From: Datisca glomerata
Taxonomy: Eukaryota > Streptophyta > Magnoliopsida > Cucurbitales > Datiscaceae
DNA length: 64,000 bases
Direction: 5' to 3'
Assembly: GCA_003255025.1 (NCBI GenBank)
Contig: QANY01005285.1
Span: 261,001 to 325,000 of the forward strand
In this document: in pieces, positions 34,658 to 44,400 of the stretch
Numbering within the stretch: position 1 is the first letter of the stretch
How the letters are laid out: every line of letters begins with the position of its first letter
Program-made: the position numbers and the translations under genes
Notes under the pieces: model-generated
Databases searched by the model: none
The model's input: only the letters and a program-made list of their open reading frames with translations
Told to the model about the DNA's origin: nothing

Positions 34658-34890
34658 CATTACTATAATTTTGGCTTTAGATGACAGCCACATCTTTGAT
34701 ACAATGACAACTCTCTAAAATCTGTCAAAGAAAAATAGTGCAAGGTGGGGTAATTCGGGTAAGATGACAGCTCAAAAATTAGTTGTCATCAATGTGTTCT
34801 CTACTATGACAACTAATTTTTGGGCTGTCAATATAACTTCTTATTATGACAATGGAAAAAAATCTGTCATTGTTTTATAGTGTAAAAAAA
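34658..34890. repeat. CACTA left end and subterminal repeats
   Basis: After the terminal CATTACTA, the motif GATGACAG/TATGACAA recurs in both orientations about eight times in 220 bases, including an inverted pair TGACAGCTCAAAAATTAGTT and AACTAATTTTTGGGCTGTCA. Such arrays bind transposase in studied CACTA elements. Confidence 0.75.
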
Positions 34891-34959
34891 TTTACTATTT
34901 ACCTCAAAGTTCATTTTATTTACGAAAATGTCATACTATATAATCAATCTAAACCTAAT

Positions 34960-35103
34960 TTGAGCATGCTCTCTCGAACTGCTCTCTCTCACTCTGAGCC
35001 TGCTCTATCTCACTCTCAGCCTGCTCTATCTCACTCTCAGCCTGCTCTCTCTTTCTCTCCCTCTCGAGCTTTCCTCCACACTCTCTCTAGCTCGTCTCTA
35101 CAT

Positions 35104-35149
<46 letters not shown>

Positions 35150-35174
35150 TTCTCTCTCTTTCTCTTTCTCTCTT

Positions 35175-35205
<31 letters not shown>

Positions 35206-35320
35206 CTCTCCCTCTCTCTATACTCCTCTCTCTCGATACTCACTCACCTCTATTCTATTCTCTCTCTCTCTCTCTCGAATCTCACCCTCTGACAATGGTT
35301 CTCACTCTCTCGCGGTGAGT
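34960..35320 (+). repeat. CT-rich microsatellite and short tandem repeat, then ATG and a donor-like site
   Basis: A 21-base unit containing CCTGCTCTATCTCACTCTC occurs about three times (34990-35060), then a long interrupted (CT)n (35097-35275). Directly after comes ATGGTTCTCACTCTCTCGCG followed by GTGAGT (35295-35320), which looks like a captured 5' leader and first short exon with its donor site. The Ser/Leu-rich reading of this block is an artefact. Confidence 0.6.
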
Positions 35321-37270
35321 ATGTAGTTTTTTCAGCTTTATTTAGTGCTATTTGTTCTGATTTAGTTTTATTGAGATTTAGGGTTTAGATTTTGAGTTAG
35401 GGTTTTGATTTTTTGTGTTATGTCTATAACCTTTACGTTCTTAAGATTCTTGGTTAGTGGTCTAATTCCTGTTTTAGTTTTCCTTCCTAAATGTATCTTT
35501 GTTGAGTTCTGTTTGTATCTTTTATATGTGTGCTTTTGATCCAGACTTTCCCTTCTTCTTTCATTATCATTGCACTCTCTTCAAATAATGAGCATTCAGG
35601 AAAGGAGGGCCAAGAGCCACAACTCCGATGTTTTCTTACTATGTGATCACTATTTAGAGTCTTTCTAATACATTTCACTGCATATCAATGATGAGAAAGG
35701 TGCTTTTTCCAGGAATCTAAGAAGAAACTAGTAGAGCAATGATAACTCTCCTTAAGTGGTATGTTTAATTCTACACAACAAATGCATTGAACAGCAGCCA
35801 ACTCAACATGGTGCACAGAACAAGTAATCTTATCTATGCACCTACAGTATTGAGTTCACAGTCATTTTAGTAATTACCACTACTCTAAGATTTGACCAGC
35901 AATATGTCCTATAAATTTTATAATGAGAAAACTAGCAATAGCATCAGTAGCAACTAGCAACAATAGTAGACATCATATTTTCATCAATAACAATATTATT
36001 ATGTCTTACATAGCATGCGAACTAAGCTTGCAAGCTTTGGAGGTGTTTTGTGCACGAATCCAAAACTTTCACAATAAGAAATCCCATGAATATATCATCT
36101 TTAAGAGTAAGCAAAAGCACTAGGCTCTATAAGAAACCTATGCAACATTAGAGCACCATCAGAAGCTAAATGTAACTAAGAAAATTGTACACTTGAAAGA
36201 TGCCTAAAGCCTCTTGGTTTAAGTAATTTTATCTTTGGGTAATAGCCTTATTAGACTAAAGGTTCCAGGAAAAAAATATATTTCAATGGTTAACATAATA
36301 TACAGAACTAATCAAATAAAAGAAGACATAAGACCAATAATGGGTTTGACCTTTTTGGTCCTTGCTAAAGAAATGAAAGCACTTAGAAATTGTCCATTGC
36401 TTTACAAGAAGAAGAACAAACCACCATATGTCATGCCTGAAAGAATCTGAACTAGTACATCTTATTTTTCAAACGATATAGAATATTTGGATGCCTTCAT
36501 CTTCCTTAATTTTCTATCACTGAGTATTTCTAACACTAAGCTATTGTTCTTTTACTTTTAATGTGCAATGATTGTTTTTAATAAATATGTAGCATGCGTA
36601 GTTTAATCTGTAATCTTTATTTTTGTTTCTTACTAGTAAATGGTAAAATTGAGAGCCAGTTAGCAGTATAGAGGACTTAGGAGGGATGATCAGTATTAGT
36701 TTACTCTCATTCTGGTTTATTTAATAGTATAGGAATTTGTCATGGAAGGTACTAATAAAAAAAGTAATCTAATTTGTGTTAAATTATTTTAGTCTGTGTT
36801 TGATCTTGTATGGAATAGCTCAGGAATGGGTACCATCTACCCTGTTCTTGTATATTTAGTTTTAGAATTCTAGGTTAGCTCAAATTAGTTGTGTTCAATT
36901 CTTTTAGTTTATGTTGGTTCCTGTGTTTTGATTCTGTATTTTTTAGTCTTAGTTTGTGTTTTGGTTCTTATTTTCAAGACATGTACATACATAAACTAAG
37001 TTGATTTCTTACAAACTCTCATTTAACATTTTTCAAATTATCGATGAGTAAGCAAACTCATAATTGCCTAATTTTGAAATATTATTTTGAATTATAGATC
37101 TTTCTATATTATTGAGGAGGTTACATCTTGCTCATAATTTAAAAAGATGCTCATATCACATTTCAAATTTGTAAAAGGTAGATAAAATGTGATCCTCTAA
37201 ACACTACATATCCATGAGATATGCCTATTAGATATCCATTACTGGGTTTAGATGTGTTCTAATTCTCTTT
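35321..37270. other. CACTA interior, unassigned
   Basis: Several plus ORFs of 60-70 codons occur (for example 36235-36450) with no family I recognise and no DDE-type transposase signature. Base composition resembles plant introns. Confidence 0.5.
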
Positions 37271-37272
37271 GA

Positions 37273-37901
37273 CTTCCAATACGTGAAAATCAGGTGGTGG
37301 TGGTGGTGGTTGGAGAAACTGGCTTAAGGAAGACTACTTAGGTTCTTTAACCATTTAACATCTTCATTAGTATTAACACCTCCCCCCACCCCCCAAAAAA
37401 AAAAAAAAAGAAATAAAGTTTAGAAATAAAAATCTTAATGTGGAGTTACTTTGCATATTAATTAGAGTGGCATGTGGGTTTTATTTTTAGTATCTACATG
37501 AAGATGGTTACACCACCAATGATATAGTGGGTGTATTGAAATGCAGACGTGTGGCAACAAGTGTTGCAAAAAGAGTTAGTGAAAAGATTGAGTGTGTTCT
37601 AAGTGATAAATTTGGTTATGCTATTCGTTTTGAGGACATGAACGGCCCTAACACCATTATTAAGGTGAGTTTTCCTTTCCATCTCAAAGTAAAATAGGTG
37701 TAGTCCAAGGACATTTCCTCAAGGTTTCTACTGTTCTGCTGGTTAATGAATGAATTATCATAGCGGTGTCATGTGAATTAATTTCTCTAACTCCCTCAAT
37801 TATATAATAGTTTAGATTGCATACTAAATCTGATTTTATGTTTTGCAGTGTATGACAGATGGAGTACTTCTACAAGGGACTCTGAAGCTTGAGAAGTACA
37901 T
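37273..37901 (+). pseudogene. Captured fragment of a PRP16-like DEAH-box RNA helicase gene
   Basis: Three exon-like pieces. (1) 37273-37335: LPIRENQVVVVVVGETGLRK, the Walker A region, where GSGKT has become GLRKT. (2) 37491-37664 after TTTTTAG: YLHEDGYTTNDIVGV, then RRVATSVAKRVSEKIECVL, GYAIRFEDMNGPNTIIK, ending AAG|GTGAGT. (3) 37849-37901 after TTTTGCAG: CMTDGVLLQGTLKLEKYM, ending |GTAAGT. Order and wording match the spliceosomal helicase PRP16 (Walker A to motif Ib). The QPRR box is altered to KCRR. Introns are kept, so it was copied from DNA. The DEAH box itself is absent. Confidence 0.8.
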
Positions 37902-38700
37902 GTAAGTTTTAGAGAATTCCAAGCTGCAGAAGACATAATATAGTTAGTTGATTAAATATACTTTCTCTGGCCATTGCATGCTCTTTATAAAAATATAAAT
38001 GGCTATATGCACATTGTCTATTTTCTTTCAAATGGTGGTGTTTCTTTGCCTGTATTTGTTTTAATTGGGCAAATGATAGCACATGGGCATTCCTGCAATT
38101 CAGATTAGCATAGTGGTTTATACTTAACGTACATTACTGACAAATTGAAAATGTGTGTAAGGTGAAATACCTTTTCTATAGGAAAATGTGCATACTAAAT
38201 GCAATGTTATGCTTCACTTAAGTCGCCATCATTGCATCGATAAGAAAAGGTAGGACCGACCAAAATAATGAAGGCCCTATTAATCTTCAATTTTATGTTT
38301 TGATTCTTGCCTATTTTCTGTGGTTTCTATAATTGCAAACGGCCTACTAGAAACCTATCATGAGAATTAATTGGTGCTTAACCCTTATGTTTGCTAGATC
38401 TATATAATTCAAATTCCAAGAATATCTCTTTCTTGGTATATTGGTCCTTTTTTGTTTAACTTATGTCTTTTTCACATGGGAGTCTGGGGCGTTATGATAT
38501 TCTTGATGACTTTGCATTCTTGATTCAGTGGCAGGCTTAGTTGTCTTATGGTAGTTTTATGTCTAACAACTTTGTTCTTCTTATAGTCACTGAAGAGCTG
38601 CCGAAAGATCTGATCATGAAGATGTGGTTTTTCTATTGTACATTATTTTATTTGAAAAGAAGAAAATTACCTCTTCATTCTATGCTATTATTAACAATAC
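37902..38700. other. CACTA interior, unassigned
   Basis: No readable helicase motif after 37901 and no other family recognised. Probably intron-like captured DNA. Confidence 0.45.
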
Positions 38701-38840
38701 ATTAGATTTGACACCTTCCCTCAACATCGCACTTGGAGGCCTGCGAGTTTGTTGTGGAGGTCCATATTGCTCAATTATGCCTCCGAATTGTCCAATGGCT
38801 GGAAGATTTAGCTTCAAAAGCACTTGAGTTGGAGAATAAG
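38701..38840 (+). pseudogene. Captured exon of a NUP107-like nucleoporin gene
   Basis: One frame reads LPSTSHLEACEFVVEVHI, then AQLCLRIVQWLEDLASKAL and ELENK, ending AAG|GTGATA, a donor-like site. The wording AQLCLRIVQWLE-LASKAL-LENKV matches my recollection of plant NUP107, a scaffold subunit of the nuclear pore Y-complex. Only this piece is visible; a one-base shift is needed just upstream. A longer overlapping ORF in another frame is a shadow. The assignment rests on one short stretch. Confidence 0.6.
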
Positions 38841-40760
38841 GTGATAAGTTAAATTAGGGTTTTTATCATTAAACTGTAATTATAGAGTTCCTATATCAAA
38901 TATGATGAATTTAGTATTATATACTTGTGCTTTTTTCCATCACTTGATTTGTCTATTAAGTAAATTGTCTATTTTTTTTATTCTTCAGAACGATTGGTAA
39001 ATGTCATCTTTTTATATTACTAGGTCATTCTTCAATTTCCTTTTGATTGTAGAGTTGTAGAGTGAATGATCCTCTTCCTCATACCCTCTTTAATACTTTT
39101 GAAATGCTCTTCCTCGATATAAAGTGCCACTTTTTTTGCATTAACATTTTGAGCTTTGCAAACTTCATCGGTGTGCATTGAAATTCTAATAGATGATCAT
39201 CAAATGGCACTAGCAAGTTAGCTTAGCAGCCGATATTTGATCCCGAATTTTTTTATTCTTTTTTCATGTTCATTACTGAAATAATATTTTACTGTCTATT
39301 AGAAATGTTTAAATTTGTGTAAATATCGGTTGATGGTATTGTGAGGTCAATATAAGAATGATCACTTACTACCATATGATCAAATTAGCACTTTATCTTT
39401 CTGTGTGAAAATAAAAAATCTTTCGTTGACACTGTCCAAATTGATTTATGTCAATCATGCATCATTCTATGTTTTCTTTTCCAGAACATAGGTGGTTTTG
39501 GGAATTAGTTATAATTGGCTTCTTCCATCGTCATATCATTTTCTTTTTCTGGATTACTTGTCTCGGTCATTTTTTTTCTAACATGCTAATGCTTTTGCGT
39601 CCAATCCCAACTTTGATATGCTAGAATTTATTCCTTCCAGTTTCCCAACAAGAAACCTGGTTTAGCAGAAAGACTGCTTTCTTCATGTTGTGAGGTGAGA
39701 GTGTTATATTGCCTGGATGTGATGCTAAAAAATTTTTATTCCTTCGACAAGTTATTTTATTTAAATTCATTTGGAAATTGTGTGTATCTCTTAAAGTTCA
39801 GGCTTTTCTTTGGCTATTAATTATAGGGAAGGTATACTTTTGATCTAAAAGATATACTTTCAATGATTTATTCTTGATTGTTGTTGATAATTATTGTGAA
39901 AGAATTGTTAGAAAATTGTATGTTGAGATGTTTCTCATTTTGAATTTTTATAAAATGAATGTTACATTTTCATTTTGTTTAGAGTTTCTTTTGAAGGAGG
40001 AAAGTGGTTCAGGTGCAAGTATTTTTTCAATTAACTTGATATCTCTGCTTGCATTTCTGCCTTCAATCTAATTCAATATAATTACAACTTGTTGGAAAAC
40101 CTTCTTATTATTAGTTTTATTCATTTACCTCATGTTTGACTATTTCTTTTTCAGAGTAGTGTCATAGTTTAATCCATCTAAATTGTCCTTGTGTCAGCTC
40201 TGCTTAAACTAAAACTAAACAATTGCAAATGGTTGGACAACCTTCTTCCCGTCTGCTCTATTTGTTTAGTTGTTTGGTTGCCTTTGGTATTTTAAATGTA
40301 TTGGCATTATTAGATCTCTAGTGAATTTATAGGCCGCTTCTTAGTTTGCTATTTTTGGCTTCTTTTGTCCATTCTTTCCTCCTTTGAAGATTTCTTTGTG
40401 TCCTTATTAGAGTTTTTTTAATTAATATTCAAGTTGAAGTACATAGGAGTACTGGATAGGACTGTCAATACTTTGCACTCCAAGTGCTTGATTAAATCCT
40501 TTCATAGAGTGTTCATTAGTCAAATTTTTTCTGATATTTTAAAACAAAAAGATTTTTTCTCATCTTAATTACAAATATGGAGGATGCAAAGATCCATTAG
40601 AAAAGCCCATCCATCACGTAATTCATCTATATTTAGAAAATTAACAAGTAGAGACATCTTTTTGAATTATAATATTATAATTTTTGTTTTATTTTTATTA
40701 TATAATACTATTTGCCAAGCTATTATTTAATTAAATAAATAAAAAAAATTCTTTTTTTGA
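38841..40760. other. CACTA interior, unassigned
   Basis: T-rich, intron-like sequence with small ORFs and no recognised product. It may include introns of the captured NUP107-like gene. Confidence 0.45.
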
Positions 40761-40764
40761 ACTT

Positions 40765-41198
40765 TAGATGACATGGATTCTCCGTCATTTAAAGTATTTG
40801 TGGAGTAAGTTTAGATGACGGGGATTCCCCGTCATCTTTGTTATTTTGGCGGTACCTAAGATGATGGAGATTCGTCGTCATCTAAAGTCTAGGTGAAGTA
40901 ACTTTAGATGAAAGGGAATCTTGTCATCTATCTACTTTTCACGGTACTTTAGCTGGCGGAGATTCCCCGTCTCATAAAGTCTAGGTGGAGTAATTTTAGA
41001 TGACGGAGAATTCTTGCCATCTATCTACATTTCACGGTACCTATGATGATGGGGATTCCCCGTCATTGTACACCATTATAATGACGGGTTTTTTAAATGA
41101 CTAAAGATGACATTCCGGTAGATGATAGTCGGGCAGCCGCAATATAGGGTTATAATGACGGGTTTTACCTAACATCTAACCCTATTTTTGTAGTAGTG
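40765..41198. repeat. CACTA right end: hairpin-forming subterminal repeats
   Basis: About seven copies of a palindromic unit whose arms are AGATGACGGGGATT and its inverse, AATCCCCGTCATCT, with drift. They alternate with a spacer like AAAGTCTAGGTGGAGTAA or ATCTACTTTTCACGGTACC. The array leads into the inverted terminal TAGTAGTG. Confidence 0.85.
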
Positions 41199-41201
41199 AC
41201 A

Positions 41202-41445
41202 TCATTCATGCTCACAAGCATGTAGAACTTCATCTTGCTGTTTGATATGTTCCAAGCATCATATTTGTCCCAAACATTTTTAGGGGCATTAGCAGCGGGC
41301 TTCTCAGGACATTTCACAATAAGAACGAACTTATGGTTCTGACAAATCAGCATTAAGTTCATATTTGATTTCCAACGGACAAAGTTTTCACCATTCAATT
41401 TCTCAAGAGCGAGTAAATAGTAAAAGGGTTGCCCATGGTAGAATT
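41202..41445 (-). pseudogene. Cop-5 gag, N-terminal third
   Basis: Reads LLALEKLNGENFVRWKSNMN, then LMLICQNHKFVL, CPEKPAANAPKNVWDKYDAW and FYMLVSMNDV, where the CACTA element begins. It is the usual start of this copia gag type (family: LNGxNFxxWKSN-N). An ATG with MGNPFTIYSLL lies just upstream but needs a one-base shift to join LLALEKLNG. Confidence 0.85.
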
Positions 41446-43208
41446 AATAATAATAACTGAAATTTAAAACATATAAGATTCAATATAATTGATAAATATC
41501 TAAAATTCAAAAAGTAAATGTGATGCATGAATGTAACATAATAAACACACAAATTTAACATTTACTAATCATGATAAAATAACCCAACGATTAATGTGCT
41601 GCCTTAGGGTCAATCAGATTAACCTCAGGCTGTCTATGAGACATTCTTATCTTTATTAATTAAAACTTAAAATATCTCATATTTTCTCTTTTAACAATAA
41701 GGTATCACTTGTTCGGTCAAGTCACAACTATCCACATGAAAGCTTAATTATGAGGTTGTGATTGTAACCCACACATTGTTGTACTAATGATGGAGACCAT
41801 AGGTTACATTTATATGTCAACCTTCTCCTACTCACTATTTTAAGATTATGTGTTTTCATTTTTAACTAATTAATTAATTCTAAATTAATAATTGCTTAAA
41901 ATTATAACCATATGAATATTTAAAAATCAGTTATACCAATCTGATTGGTCTAACTTTATTAAATATTTAATAATCAGTTGTTCCAAATTAGTCCTTGCTT
42001 AAAATTATAACCTTCTAAAGCACCTAAGTCATGATTAGGTGAACTTAGATTAACTAATTACTTATAGCCCTTTAGTGTGGTGTGATTATCAAGTTTTAAC
42101 TTATTAAAACCTAGCAGTTTACATGCTATTGATTTCATAAATAGTACATATAAACATATTAGGACAATCCTAATAAATCATGTTTCTACTTATGAGATGC
42201 ATGATCAAATGAAACTGTGTGGGATTTTCACATATGACATGCGATCGACTAATGCATGAACATGTTACCAAACATAACAATTAAAACAATTATCTAACAA
42301 TTAAATTAAATAATAATGGACCGACTGCCTATTGGGTATTTCTAAATTAAAATCTTTGAAATAAAGAAATAAAATTACAAAGTGGATTTTGAGAATACAT
42401 ATTTTTCTATATTATCTTCTCCTCCCGATGTTCATCTTCATAATCTCCAAGTTTTGAACAAACTCTATTTAATTAGGAAAAACTATTTCTCTTAATTCAA
42501 AATAAATTTATATAATTATCCCTTTAAAATTAGTTGACTTTGACTTAGTCAAACAAATACTTTATTTAATTTGGTCCAACTTGGATTAAACTCAATCAAC
42601 CTATTAATTTTTAATTTTCATAAAATTAAAAATTAAAAATTAATTTTAAAATTAAAATGATAATAGCTAGAGATAGGGTTATCATCAAACTCTGTAGTGA
42701 TAGGGTTGGTTGATATCAGGGTTTGTGTGAAACTTCTCTAATTGTGACAACAGTTGCAACTGACTACCACCCACCACCGGATCTTCCGCCGTCGGCCACC
42801 GACCACTGCCGACCGCCGATTTTCGAGCGATGTCGCCTGAATAATAAATTCCAGTGACATTATCGGTAATCATTAATCGACGGTGTCGGAATTCTAATAG
42901 AATTCCTATTTCTTTTCTTTTTTCCCTATCGTTCGTCTCGTGCATTTTTCGTGTTCTTGCAATTGGAATAATTATAATAAATATTCAAAATAAAATTATA
43001 AAAATTCCTACGCCCCAAAATGGATTACACAGGATCTAAACAAAAAATTAAAAAATAAAGTCTAACCCAATAATCACCATACAATTAACGATCTATTATT
43101 TTCCATGCATTCAAAAATATAATCATCTATTCATTCATACATATCTCATATTATATGAATAATGCAAGAAAACTCACACAATATTTAACATATAAATATA
43201 TAAAAACC
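41446..43208 (-). other. Cop-5 leader between primer site and gag
   Basis: 1.76 kb without recognised coding sequence. A GC-richer patch at 42760-42840 holds CCACCACCGGATCTTCCGCC-like sequence, giving small chance ORFs. Leaders this long are unusual for copia, so an extra insertion is possible, but I see no terminal repeats to define one. Confidence 0.5.
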
Positions 43209-43220
43209 GCTTTGACATCA
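43209..43220 (-). other. Primer-binding site of Cop-5
   Basis: Minus-strand TGATGTCAAAGC followed by GGTT, three differences from TGGTATCAGAGC, and two bases from the LTR end. Position and partial match identify it as a decayed initiator-Met tRNA site. Confidence 0.7.
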
Positions 43221-43222
43221 CT

Positions 43223-44400
43223 TGTTAGTGGTCGCGGCGCGTGCGCAGTGGAAGCGTGTGGCGTGTGGTCATTTAAAAATAAATTTAAATTTTAAAAAAA
43301 ATCAAATTTTTTAATAAAAACAAAAATTACGCAATGCCACGATAACCTAAAAAAACTTTTTGTTGAAAACTCTTGCGATCAGTCAGGATCCATTATATGT
43401 TTATATATTAAATCTACAACATATAAGGTCAAGATTCATATAACTCTAGTAGTCTGAATCAAGCGTCATTGCAAAACTAATCGATCATATGTACCACAAA
43501 ACCGTTTCAATGATCAGTAGACTCCGAGATCCACACCAAGATCTTTCAAGTTAATCCTTAACGCACTAGGACGTGAGTGAGAACGTAGAATATTACAAAA
43601 GACTTTTTCTGTCTATAGATGTTCTCAACATATGAGATCTAGAGATTTACTGAGAATGACTTTTGTAAGACGATTCTCTAAAAGAACGTGAAGATTTTTT
43701 TAGAGACTTGATTAACTATTTAGGGAAAAATCATTCTGAGCAATTGTGTTCACAACTCAATTCTCTGATTGATTAACAAATGAACTGATCAACTGATCAA
43801 CTTATATATTTATATATTAAATATACAACATATAAGGTTATGATATATATAGCTCTTGTAGTCTCAATCAAGCATCCTTGCGAAACAGATCGATCATCTG
43901 TCCCACAAAACTATTCCAATGATCAGTAGACTCTAAGATCCAGACTAAGATCTTCCAAGTCAATCATCAATGCACTAGAACGTGTGTGAGCACGTAGAAT
44001 ATTACAAGACACTTTTTCTGTCTCTAGATGTTCTCAACACATGAGATCTAGAGATTTACTGAGAATAATTTTTGTGAGATGATTCTCTAAAAGAACGTGA
44101 TGATTATTCTTTTAGAAATTTGAATAACTAGTAATCATAGAGAAAAATCACTCTGAGAAATTATGTTCACAACTCAATTTTTTGATTAATCAACTGATGA
44201 TTAATCAATTGATTCATCAACTTAGCTCATTCGAATAAAATCTTTATCTTATTCTAGATAATGATGTATCAGATATTTAGGGATAATTAAAAACTAAAAA
44301 TAATATTTAATTTCAAATTTCCCAACACAGTGGAACCTAGTGTATAATGGTGGACAACTGCAGTGCCACATGGCACTGCAGTGTGCCGTGAGGCAGCACA
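43223..44400 (-). repeat. Cop-5 5' LTR, first part, with an internal tandem duplication
   Basis: Plus-strand TGTTAGTGGTCGCGGCGCG onward, colinear with 28576-29190. The block from about 43391 to 43801 (CATTATATGTTTATATATT to the TTCTCTGATTGATTAAC segment) is repeated at about 43802-44213. The LTR is interrupted at 44400 by Cop-5b and continues at 47494. Confidence 0.85.

Larger units (their letters stand above)
34655..41201. mobile_element. CACTA-type DNA transposon inserted in Cop-5 gag
   Basis: The element spans 34658-41198 (6.5 kb). Its ends are CATTACTATAATTTTGG (left) and, inverted, CACTACTACAAAAATAGGG (right), flanked by ATA (34655-34657) and ACA (41199-41201), a 3-bp target duplication with one change as CACTA elements make. 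The gag frame breaks at SMNDV on one side and resumes at the following codons on the other, which confirms insertion. Subterminal motif arrays lie at both ends. I find no TNP2-type transposase; the interior has host-gene fragments, so it looks non-autonomous. Confidence 0.85.

Noticed and set aside
34846..35292. 148-codon ORF rich in Ser and Leu
   Set aside because: It reads through the CT microsatellite in the CACTA element; no domain, and the composition is that of the repeat.
36235..36450. 71-codon ORF in the CACTA interior as a possible transposase
   Set aside because: No TNP2 or DDE-type motif, too short, and no neighbouring coding continuation.
38624..38827. 67-codon plus ORF overlapping the NUP107-like exon
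   Set aside because: A different frame from the one matching the nucleoporin; shadow of the captured exon.
42685..42945. 86-codon minus ORF in a GC-richer patch
   Set aside because: No recognised domain; lies in the Cop-5 leader where no gene is expected.
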